Positions 10,240 to 19,158 of a stretch of 64,000 nt of DNA are shown piece after piece. Made by a program: the position numbers and the translations under genes. The DNA comes from Leguminivora glycinivorella (lineage: Eukaryota; Arthropoda; Insecta; Lepidoptera; Tortricidae): assembly GCF_023078275.1 (NCBI RefSeq), contig NC_062985.1:1922001-1986000 (forward strand), written 5' to 3'. The notes beneath the pieces are model-generated. The model ran no database searches. It had not been told where the DNA came from and saw nothing but the letters and a program-made list of their open reading frames with translations. Positions within the stretch are counted from its first letter, which is position 1, and each line of letters begins with the position of its first letter.

Positions 10240-11029
10240 TAGTTTTAGTCGGCAAAATGCTACACTTTCCGTCATCTAAAAGACTTATTAAGTTCAGGAT
10301 TCGATTAGGACATCTTCTTAACTTACATGTTGTGAGACTGGATTTTTAAAAACTAACTCATTTAATTAATTATGATTTTTTTTCTGGTGCATGTTTAGGA
10401 AAACCCGCGAAAAGTGCTGACTTAGTCCGTCTAATTTGTAAAATTTGGATAGTTTTGAATGCTTCAAGTGGTAAATTTGTATTATTTATATCCTGTACTA
10501 CAATCTTCTGAGACTACTTCTTTGTTATAAGGCTTTAGAATAGAGTAAATGAGGATATGATGAATCCAATTTGTTTCAGAAATCACCTCAGAATAAGTGT
10601 CAATTTCTTCAAAAAGTTACGTGTTTTTGAAGTAGTTTTAATATAAAAATAATCTGCAACGCTTACTCAAACAGATTTTATGCAAAAGTTTTCTATTAAT
10701 TGCAATTTAATATTTTTGACGATTTTTTAAAAATGCCTCCTTATTACCGGTTACGCGCGCTTGCGATGTCAGTACCGCGGCAGAGCTTGTAGAGGCAGGA
10801 CGTATGTTAGTCCGCTCCGCACGCGGCTCGACGATCGCGAAGTTATTTTGTCATTGTGTGCGGCACCCACCGTGTCCAAAACCGCACTTGTGTGCGTGTT
10901 TGGCTGTACTGTTGCATGTATACTGCGACCGAAAACTTTGATCCTTGGGTTGACGACTTTGGTAACTAACTAATTAACTTGACTAATATTTTTAGTAAGT
11001 ATTATTTATTATTGAATATCATTTTAGGT
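10240..11029. other. Unassigned interior of the TTAA insertion
   Basis: 10730-10900 is GC-rich compared with its surroundings and has a 70-codon open frame with no recognisable domain. The remainder is AT-rich with no signal I can support. Confidence 0.4.
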
Positions 11030-11935
11030 TACTGACTCGTCTCAACAAAATCTTTGACAATAGATGGTACTCAGGATCTGATGATGAAGTCAGATGGTAG
11101 TCATGAGTTCTCATCAACCAGGTCTTGAAACCATTTCGTGTTTGGGCTCGTTTGATTCACCTCAACAAGATCTTTGACAAGAGGTGATGGTACCCAGGAT
11201 CTGATGATGAAGCCGGAAGGTAGTCATGAGTTCTCATCAACCAGGTCTTGAAACCATTTCGTGTTTGGGCTCGTTTGATTTGCCTCAACAAGATCTTTGA
11301 CAAGGGGTGATGGTACCCAGGATCTGATGATGAAGCCGGAAGGTTGTCATTAGTTCTCATCAACCAGGTCTTGAAACCATTTCGTGTTTGGGCTCGTTTG
11401 GTTCGTCTCAACAAGATCTTTGACAAGAGATGGTACCCAGGATCTGATGATGAAGCTGGAAGGTAGTCAAGAGAATTCATCAACCAGGTCTTGAAACCAC
11501 TCCGTGTTTGGGCTCGTTTGGTTCGTCTCAACAAGATCTTTGACAAGAGGTGATGGTACCCAGGATCTGATGATGAAGCCGGAAGATGGTCATGAGTTCT
11601 CATCAACCAGGTCTTGAAACCATTTCGTGTTTGGGCTCGTTTGGTTCGTCTCAACAAGATCTTTGACAAGAGATGGTACCCAGGATCTGATGGTGAAGCC
11701 GGAAGGTAGTCAAGAGTATTCAACAACCAGGTCTTGAAACTCTTCTGTGTTTGGGCTCGTTTGATTCGTCTCAACAAGATCTTTGACAAGAGATGGTACC
11801 CAGGATCTGATGATGAAGCTGGAAGGTAGTCAAGAGTATTCCACGACCAGGTCTTGAAAACACTTCGTGTTTGGGTTCGTTTGATTCGTCTCAACAAGAT
11901 CTTTGACAAGAGATGGTAATCACTCTTTCATACTC
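11030..11935. repeat. Tandem array of 120/123 bp units, open on the minus strand
   Basis: About seven and a half units share CTCAACAAGATCTTTGACAA, GGTACCCAGGATCTGATGAT and AACCAGGTCTTGAAACCATT. On the minus strand 11157-11909 is continuously open: each unit encodes 40 or 41 residues, with a conserved core KILLRR(I/T)KRAQTR then FKTWL, and DYLPASSSDPGYH. All length changes between units are one codon. The open frame has no ATG at its beginning (TTG only), so whether it is translated is unknown. It may simply be a minisatellite. Confidence 0.8.
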
Positions 11936-12073
11936 TGGCGCATCCACTGTCTCAGTGTGTCAACAGTCAACTAAAGCAGGTAGGCGTAGCGTAGAGTTGT
12001 ATTTCCTTACAAAAAACTAATACATAGATGTGGACCTTTCTGTGCTCCATGCAATTAAAACAACATAATATTT

Positions 12074-12151
12074 AAAAACCGGCCGAGAGCGTGTCGGGTC
12101 ACGCTCAGTGCCTACACTGAGCGTGGCCCGACACGCTCTCGGCCGGTTTTT
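12074..12151. repeat. 78 bp near-perfect palindrome
   Basis: AAAAACCGGCCGAGAGCGTG and its inverted partner flank a short loop around CAGTGCCTACACTG. It looks like the inverted start of the lepidopteran 'CGGCC..GAGCGTG' MITE whose other end (GACGGACGGACGG...GAAACTATAAGGGTTC) lies near 14790-14870. Confidence 0.8.
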
Positions 12152-12425
12152 AGAGCCGCGTTGGTAAATAGCCGCTCGGCTCTTCCGTAGTTTTCCATAT
12201 TTTTCAAAAACTACAGAACCTATCAAGTTCAAAACAGTTTTCCTAGAAAGTTTATAAAGTTTTGTGATTTTTAAATATTTTTTAAATATATGGTTAAAAA
12301 GTTAGAGGGGGGGGGACACCCTTTTTTTCCTTTAGGAGCGATTATTCCCGAAAATATTAATATTATCAAAAAACGATTTCAGTAATTTAGTAAGGCGGCG
12401 GAATTGAAAAAAGTCGTCTAGTTTT

Positions 12426-14551
12426 GAAGTTGATGTGACTGGAGAGTATACTGCCGACAAGTGGTATCGTTGTGATCGGTAGACTTTACTGAGTACGAAA
12501 TAATGACTTGTCGCATTCTCAGACTGTGGGGGGGTTAACTATGACGTCACAAAGATCGCGGTCCCGGGTTTCAATTTTTTGCCAATTTGTCTAAAACCCC
12601 TTATCCAATTTTGAAAAATGAGGTGTCGATTGAAAGCGTATAACATGCTGATTAAGATTTCTTATATGTGAAAAGTATAGTTTTGTTAGTTATTTTTTAA
12701 TTAACAATAATGCAAAAAATACTTTTTTTTACTCTCTTTTTTGATTTTTGTGACTCAAAAAGGCAATGAAAACGGCCACTTAGCTAAAAAATATGTTATA
12801 TAAATCATTTAACTACATTATTAAGCTATCTGTTGCTTTTTAAATTTCTACGATCGGATAATAAATAAGCAAACTACAACCACATACCTGTAGGCGGGGA
12901 GTACCGCTTGACACGCGTTCCCATACATTCGGCGTCTATCAAATTACACCTCGCGCAAAATTCGTTTCAAGCAGATATACCTCTAATCTTATTCATCGTA
13001 ACCTATCAATATTGGTATCATGTGAAAGTACAATTAAAGTACTTTAAGAAACAATCTCAATCATTTTCTTAAAATCAATAATCGCCAGTCTGCGGTGGTT
13101 ACAAAGGAAAAAAGTGGGTATGCAATTTGACTGGTTTCCTAGGTTTGATACCCTAGACGAGTTTAAAGGGGAGGTAAAGGTGACATATGGGTTGTTCTCT
13201 GGCCTAAAAGCTATACAGAGGGTCAGGGGAGAAAAAAACTAGGGTTTAAGTTTAGTTTTAAGTTATTTTTTCTTTTATTTGTTGATTTTATTGTGTTAAA
13301 TTTTTTTGTAATTTTATCAAGGATACACGTTGGTTTCTTTTGCTGAAAATTCCCTTTTTTATGAGAAATGTTATAAATTTCATGGCATTTTCCGATAGAG
13401 ACTAAAATTAACTTTCAAATAAGGCCACATAGTCATACTGATACATAGTCATACCCTTAATATTATATAAGTAAAAGTATGACTATGTGGCCTACTGATA
13501 CATAGCCATACCCTTAATATTATATAAGTAAAAGTATGACTATTTGGCCTTATTTGAAAGTTAATTTTAGTCTCTATCGGAAAATGCCATAAAATTCATA
13601 ACATTTCTCACAAAAAAGGGAACTTTTAGCAAAAGAAACCAACGTGTATCCTTGATAAAATTACAAAAAAATTAAACACAATAAAATCAACAAATAAAGG
13701 AAAAAATAACTTAAAACTAAACTCAAACCCTAGTTTTTTTCTCCCCTGACCCTCTGTGTAGCTTTTAGGCCAGAGAAAAACCCATATGTCACCTTTACCT
13801 CCTTTTTTAAACTCGTCTAGGGTATCAAACCTAGGAAACCAGTCAAATTGCATACCCACTTTTTTCCTTTGTAACCACCGCAGACTGGCGATTACTGATT
13901 TTAAGAAAATGATTGACATTGTTTCTTAAAGTACTTTAATTGTCCTTTCAAATGATACCAATATTGATAGGTTACGATGAATAAGATTAGAGGTATATCT
14001 GCTTGAAACGAATTTTGCGCGAGGTGTAATTTGATAGACGCCGAATGTATGGGAACGCGTGTCAAGCGGTACTCCCCGCCTACAGGTATGTGGTTGTAGT
14101 TTGCTTATTTATTATCCGATCGTAGAAATTTAAAAAGCAACAGATAGCTTAATAATGTAGTTAAATGATTTATATAACATATTTTTTAGCTAAGTGGCCG
14201 TTTTCATTGCCTTTTTGAGTCACAAAAATCAAAAAAGAGAGTAAAAAAAAAAGTATTTTTTGCATTATTGTTAATTAAAAAATAACTAACAAAACTATAC
14301 TTTTCACATATAAGAAATCTTAATCAGCATGTTATACGCTTTCAATTGACACCTCATTTTTCAAAATTGGATAAGGGGTTCTAGACAAAATTGGCAAAAA
14401 AATGAAACCCGGGACCGCGATCTTTGTGACGTCATAGTTAACCCCCCCACAGTCTGAAAATGCGACAAGTCATTATTTCGTACTCAGTAAAGTCTACCGA
14501 TCACAACGATACCACTTGTCAGCAGTATACTCTCCAGTCACATCAACTTTT
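12426..14551. mobile_element. 2.1 kb foldback with ~1.05 kb arms
   Basis: The left arm (12426-~13480) and right arm (~13500-14551) are almost identical inverted copies. The outermost block is AGTTGATGTGACTGGAGAGT. Inner blocks include TGACGTCACAAAGATCGCGG and CGAATGTATGGGAACGCGTG. The centre has two short direct copies of a CATACCCTTAATATTATATA hairpin. The high arm identity suggests recent formation. A 97-codon minus-strand frame in the right arm is not conserved in the left arm and is not called as a gene. Confidence 0.85.
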
Positions 14552-14559
14552 TCCGAGAC

Positions 14560-14872
14560 CCTCTCGCCGCTCTACTAATTCATTTTTAAATACCTATCCA
14601 ACAATAAATCATACGTTAGGGTTGAAATGAAAAAAAAATCATTCCCTACTTTACGTGTAGGGGGGGTACCCTAATAAAACATTTTTTCCACTTTTTATTT
14701 TTGCACTTTGTCGGCGTGACTGATATACCTACATATTGGTACTAAATTTCAGCTCTCTAGTTCTAACGGTCACTGAGATTATCCGCGGACGGACGGACGG
14801 ACGGAGAGATAGACAGACAGACATGGCGAAACTATAAGGGTTCCTAGTTGACTACGAAACCCTAAAAACACA
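14560..14872 (+). repeat. 3' part of a lepidopteran MITE with (GACG)n tract
   Basis: Contains GACTGATATACCTACATATT, the tract CGGACGGACGGACGGAGAGA and the end GCGAAACTATAAGGGTTCCT. This terminal block is very common in moth DNA. Its matching 5' half lies at about 12120-12425, so the foldback split it. Confidence 0.6.
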
Positions 14873-14952
14873 TTTTAAATATAAAAAAAACTACTTAAAA
14901 TTAAAGAAAACCGATCTTAGTTCCATTATATATATGTACCTAGAAAACATCA

Positions 14953-15152
14953 TCATCTTCCTTGCGTTATCCCGGCATTTTCCACGGCTCATGGGAGCCT
15001 GCGGTCCACTTTGACAACTAATCCCAAGATTTGGCGTAGGCACTAGTTTTTACGAAAGCGACTGCCATCTGACCTTTCAACCCAAAGGGTAAACTAGACC
15101 TTATTGGAATAAGTCCGGTTTCCTCACGTTGTTTTCCTTCACCGAAAAGAAC
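14953..15152 (-). mobile_element. SINE body fragment (family S1)
   Basis: Carries CCTTGCGTTATCCCGGCATT, CACTTTGACAACTAATCCCA and TTTCCTCACGTTGTTTTCCT in the same order as the 36329-36649 copy, without a tRNA head. Confidence 0.75.
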
Positions 15153-15591
15153 CTAGAAAACATTTCATATACAAAATGAAATAAAACTAAGAAAACGGAT
15201 TATATTCATTATACGCGATATAATCTGATTCCATAAATTTATTTCATGAGTAACTATCGCGGTGACAGAAGACAATATTATATACACAATTTATTATATT
15301 ATAAAAGTTTTTTAATTTATTTCTTCCAAGGCTACACACGTTTTAATAAAAAAAACTGTGATAAGTTTAATAATTAAACTAAAAGGTCAAGTATTTATGC
15401 ACGAAATCATGTATGCAAATATGTAATATATATGGTGGTGTTTTTACGCAAGTATCAATAATGGTTAGTCCGCAACGTTACTGACGGCGTGGCGGTACCG
15501 ACCATGAATGCTATCCCTTTCGCTCTAGCCGCACGTAAGGTTGGTTCGAAGAGGATCGCACGCTATGTCTGTACCGCAGGCTACAATCGTT

Positions 15592-15657
15592 ATGCTTCTG
15601 GTTATAGTGTGCGCCTGCACACAGGCGCACGCCAGCGCCGCCGGCGTCGAAATTTGA
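15592..15657 (+). other. Short signal-peptide-like frame inside the TTAA insertion
   Basis: ATG at 15592 opens a 21-codon frame with a hydrophobic start and a small-residue exit (MLLVIVCACTQAHASAAG). It ends at TGA only 25 bases before the insertion's right end. It could be a chance frame or a truncated first exon carried by the transposon. No downstream exon can be linked. Confidence 0.2.
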
Positions 15658-15682
15658 GCAAGCAGATTTTTTGAAAGCGCTC

Positions 15683-15686
15683 TTAA
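15683..15686. repeat. TTAA target duplication, right
   Basis: TTAA immediately after the insertion end. The retrotransposon reading frame resumes here. Confidence 0.8.
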
Positions 15687-17393
15687 GTTATCTATTGTAC
15701 TTTTACCTTTCCGAAAACCGTATTGAGTACTTGGAATAAGTTTGCTGTTTTCCGTAAACCACTCTAGTCTATTTTTTAACATTGTTTCAAAAACTTTCGC
15801 GAAACAGGATGTTAAGGAAATAGGTCTATATGACTCAACGCAATTAGGATCCTTATAAGGTTTGAGAATTGGAACAACGTGTTGTGTTTTCCAAGTTGGA
15901 GGAATACAATTATTTTGCCATAAATCATTCAATATTTGCAATAACACTTCTTTGGCGTGATTAGGTAAGTTTTTGATGACACTGTAAGAAATGAAATCAG
16001 GCCCAGGTGATGTATCTTTTTTATTTTCTAGTGCAGCTAAAAACTCATTAAAAGAAAAGTTGTTAACCATCCATTGAGCCTCCGGGAGGCCACAATTCTC
16101 AAAGTACTCATTAAGGTCACCATTTGATATATGATTATCGTCTGAAGCAATCCTGTCTAAAAACAGTGTCGAATTATCTGGATTTTGAAACAGATTTGAA
16201 GATGATGAAACTAAATTAAGTTTTGCATGCTTGAATCGGCGTATGTGATCCCAAATAATTTTACTCGATGTCATGCGATTAAAGGAAGAACAAAGATTAG
16301 ACCAACACTCTCGTTTAATTTCAAATAGTTTTCTTTTCTTAAAGGCATCTAATTTTTTATATAAAATGTAGTTTTCTACAGATGGATATTTTTTGTATGA
16401 TTGTAAGGCTATTTTGGCTCGTAAAACTACACATTCACATTCTTCATTCCACCAAGGAGTAGCTTTTAAATTTTTATTAAACTGGTAACATTTTTTAGAA
16501 AACGTCATTAATATGTCATGTAAAATACTCAAATACTTCGTATAATTTTCTAGAGGGTTATCTACAAACTGAAAAGCTTCATATTCAACATCACATAACT
16601 TTTTAAACTTGGCCCAGTCAATCTTTTTGAAATTTACATTAGCTAGTGAATTATCTTGGCGAAGATTAATACCCGGACTCTTAGATATTGGAGTAGGCGA
16701 GTCAAAAACTACACCAATGAGCAGAGGGAAGTGATTACTACTAAGAAGATCATCAAGAACAGATACCGAACAACTAGAGCTAAGAGCTCGGGATGCGAAT
16801 ACTAAATCCAAAACATTACCTTGTTGGCCAAACGGAGCAAAAGTCGTGATCGTGCCGTCATTTAAACAAACAAAATCAGAATTTTCTATAAAAGCATGAA
16901 GAGCCTTACCTCTTCCATCATTTTTTACTCTTGAACTCCAGGAGGAGTGATGTGCGTTGAAGTCACCTATTATGAGACGGTTATTGCTTACAAATTTTGA
17001 ACACGAATCTTTTAATAAATCTATACTAAACTTACCATTTGGAGGTGGAGGTGCATATACACACAACAAATCTAGAAAAAAATTATTAATGTCAACAGTA
17101 ATTAGAATATTTTGGAAATGGTACTGTGATGAAGTGTTGACAACACTAAACCTGAGTTTGGAACGGATAGCAATTGCAACGCCACTGTGGGGATGGTTAG
17201 AGTCTCTTCTAATGACAGTAAACCCAGGCAATTTTATAACTTTGCTAGGTGACAGCCAAGTTTCATTAATTAGTATGATGTCAACACTCTCATCACAGTT
17301 ATCTAAAAAATGTATTAACTGACCTAATTTAGGAAATAGACTTCTGGAGTTCCAATGAAGTATTTTTAATTCTTTAAAACCTAACCTATCCAT
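15687..17393 (-). CDS. I-like ORF2, N-terminal part: AP endonuclease + start of reverse transcriptase
   Basis: 569 codons from ATG at 17393-17391. Endonuclease residues are in place: ILHWNSRSLFPKL (Asn15), INETWLSPS (Glu44), IIGDFNAHHSSW (Asp144, Asn146), VLDLVFASR and SNHFPLL (His221). The RT fingers follow (ESYRPISLTSCFAKVFE, YGFRKGKSTIDN). The start lies 3 bases after the ORF1 stop, suggesting termination-reinitiation. The open frame runs on to 15525, but everything past 15686 belongs to the TTAA insertion. Confidence 0.9.
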
Positions 17394-17396
17394 AAT

Positions 17397-18566
17397 TTAA
17401 GTTGTGAAACTTGTTAAAAGCTGTTCTTTTACCATTTGGGAGGTTATAGGAATAGGACCAGAGGAAGTATTATTGATTTCTTTTTTCTTCAATAACTCTA
17501 CAATTGTTTTGGTAATTGCATTAAGAACAATATCAGAGTTCAGGATATCAGCAATCACAGCACGTCCTTGAGGAGTCTTAGCAGGTGGTTTTTGCATCTT
17601 ACTATTTGAGGTATTATTGGTATTGTTTTTAGGTGTAACAGCTACTGCAGCTGCCGTAGCATAAGAGAATTTGCCACTGATCTTGTTCTTAATTTGAACA
17701 ATTTTTTCCGCCTTTACCGTACAAGAATATGAAACTGCCGAATGGGGTCCACTACAGTTTGAGCACTTGAAGTCAGAAGGTGTGGGACATTCCTTGTAAA
17801 AATGTCCTGCCGAACAAATGGAACAAACTTGTGAACTTTTGCAAGCTCCACTACCGTGATTAAATTTGTAGCATCTGAAGCACTGCAGCAGTGGCCTGAT
17901 GTACTCCTGTACAGGCATCCAGATGTGATCATAGATGACGTGGTCGGGTCTAGTTGCAGCCATAAATGTCACCAGAACAGTCGGAAGCGGTTTATATTGA
18001 CCATTTTCTTGTTTTTTGGCAAATCGCTTCACACCGAGAACCATGCAGTCTGCTTTTAGTTCGTCAAGTAATGTCTCCTCACTGAGATCAACGGGAGCAC
18101 GAATTATTCCTTGGCATTCAATACTATCGTAGGGGATTGTTGCCTTCCAGTTGTTGGCTTGTAATAGAGCATTGTTCAATAAAAATGCATTAGCATCTTT
18201 GGCACAACCAAAATAAACTTTTACATAAAAGTTACCCGCTGCTTTAACATACTGAACTCCAGTGACTTCTTTTAGTATCCTATTAACTTTGAGGATGTCC
18301 ATGGGAATTTTATGCGTGGCCTCATTGGCATCGGACTGTAATAGAATGGCATATTCCTTTTTGGTCAGGTCTTCGTATATAGGATTGTGATCTTTGAAAA
18401 GACCACGCCTGCTTCGTATGTGGGTCATTTTTTGTTTACGTGATGTGCACGTATCATCAGAATCCGGTGTTTCTCTGTTTTTCTTTCTTTTTGAAGAAAC
18501 TTTGGCGGTGTCTGTTTCCATGGGGGAGGGGCCGCCGCCCGCACCCCCGTTTCCCGGGCTCATCAA
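17397..18566 (-). CDS. I-like ORF1, RNA-binding gag-like protein
   Basis: 389 residues. It has a charged N-terminus with a Lys/Arg-rich stretch (SSKRKKNRE, SRKQKM), a central fold with QGIIRAPVDLSEETLL and GVKRFAKK, then three zinc knuckles: CFRCYKFNHGSGAC, CSICSAGHFYKEC and CSNCSGPHSAVSYSC. The C-terminal tail is Asn/Thr/Lys-rich. Such ORF1 proteins coat the element's RNA and act as nucleic-acid chaperones. The frame is intact; a second in-frame Met follows the first, so the exact start is uncertain by one codon. Confidence 0.88.
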   Translation of the reverse strand: MMSPGNGGAGGGPSPMETDTAKVSSKRKKNRETPDSDDTCTSRKQKMTHIRSRRGLFKDHNPIYEDLTKKEYAILLQSDANEATHKIPMDILKVNRILKEVTGVQYVKAAGNFYVKVYFGCAKDANAFLLNNALLQANNWKATIPYDSIECQGIIRAPVDLSEETLLDELKADCMVLGVKRFAKKQENGQYKPLPTVLVTFMAATRPDHVIYDHIWMPVQEYIRPLLQCFRCYKFNHGSGACKSSQVCSICSAGHFYKECPTPSDFKCSNCSGPHSAVSYSCTVKAEKIVQIKNKISGKFSYATAAAVAVTPKNNTNNTSNSKMQKPPAKTPQGRAVIADILNSDIVLNAITKTIVELLKKKEINNTSSGPIPITSQMVKEQLLTSFTT

Positions 18567-18721
18567 AGGTTTATTTCAAGAATTTCAATTTGTAGTTAGT
18601 TTTAATGAAAAAGATGACAAAATTATGTAGGTTTTGCTAGTAAAAAAGGACTTAAAACCCAATTAATGAAAAATTTTCAAAAAAGCCGCCTTGCTGTTTC
18701 GGATTCCCGCCCTTTTTTTTC
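18567..18721 (-). other. 5' leader of the I-like element
   Basis: This 155 bp leader lies between the right target duplication and ORF1. I-type elements carry an internal promoter at this position. The first bases on the minus strand are GAAAAAAAAGGGCGGGAATC. Confidence 0.5.
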
Positions 18722-18734
18722 TAACTTTCGTTCA
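18722..18734. repeat. Target-site duplication, right copy
   Basis: TAACTTTCGTTCA, identical to 7891-7903, abutting the 5' end of the LINE. Confidence 0.9.
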
Positions 18735-19158
18735 GAATTTCCCATAACCACAAAATGATGCGAGAATGTGCGAGAAGAGAAATTTTATTTTTGTGTACTA
18801 GTTTCTACATGGTTTCTACTATACTAGCATGTGTTATATTACTAGAATGTTAAAAATAATCAATATTTATAATCAAAATAAAGACACTGACTATTGTCAC
18901 TGGCGAGCGGTACTTTATTTTGAGCACCTATGTATTTAACTTTGTCTATGATTACTTTTTTTATCCACCCGCCGTCGTCCTTCTGTCAAAAAGCCGTTTG
19001 CTCTTTATTGATGGGTGTCGTATTTCTGTAATTAATTTCCAAATTAATCAACTTCATTCATATTTCGACATCCTTCCCGTCAATTGAAAATGGTTTAGCC
19101 AGGGCCGTGTCAAAATAAGCTCAAGTATCTGACTGTATTTAGTGTAAACAAATCCAAA
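18735..19158 (+). promoter_or_regulatory. PIP4K promoter and 5' UTR region
   Basis: Single-copy sequence between the retrotransposon and the PIP4K start codon. With 7726-7890 it would have formed one ~0.6 kb divergent intergenic region before the LINE inserted. No TATA box at a convincing distance. Confidence 0.4.

Larger units (their letters stand above)
10200..15682. mobile_element. 5,483 bp TTAA-flanked insertion (piggyBac-like, non-autonomous)
   Basis: The insertion splits ORF2 of the I element exactly at TTAA. Joining the two flanks through one TTAA restores codon phase (569 codons before, 688 from the shared TTA onward). The ends are an imperfect inverted pair: GAGGGCATTCAACGAAAACG on the left and, as reverse complement, GAGCGCTTTCAAAAAATCTG on the right, with 14 of 20 matching. 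TTAA duplication is the hallmark of piggyBac transposition. No transposase is visible; the content is a tandem array, a foldback, a SINE fragment and unassigned DNA. Confidence 0.75.
7904..18721 (-). mobile_element. Full-length I-clade non-LTR retrotransposon, interrupted by a TTAA insertion
   Basis: The element is bounded by the 13 bp duplication TAACTTTCGTTCA. On the minus strand it has a short 5' leader (18567-18721), ORF1, ORF2 and a 3' end with an (A)19 tail (7904-7922). Subtracting the nested 5,483 bp insertion plus one TTAA leaves about 5.3 kb, the usual size of I elements. Apurinic endonuclease, reverse transcriptase and RNase H in ORF2, plus three CCHC knuckles in ORF1, place it in or near the I clade; jockey elements lack RNase H. 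Both ORFs are open apart from the insertion, which implies a young copy. Confidence 0.9.

Noticed and set aside
13626..13919. 97-codon minus-strand frame as a gene
   Set aside because: Lies in one arm of a foldback; the mirror arm breaks the frame and composition is low-complexity aromatic/Lys.
8136..17393. Two separate LINE copies, one 5'-truncated and one 3'-truncated
   Set aside because: The shared 13 bp target duplication at the outer ends, complementary ORF2 halves and the exact TTAA junction show one element with one insertion.
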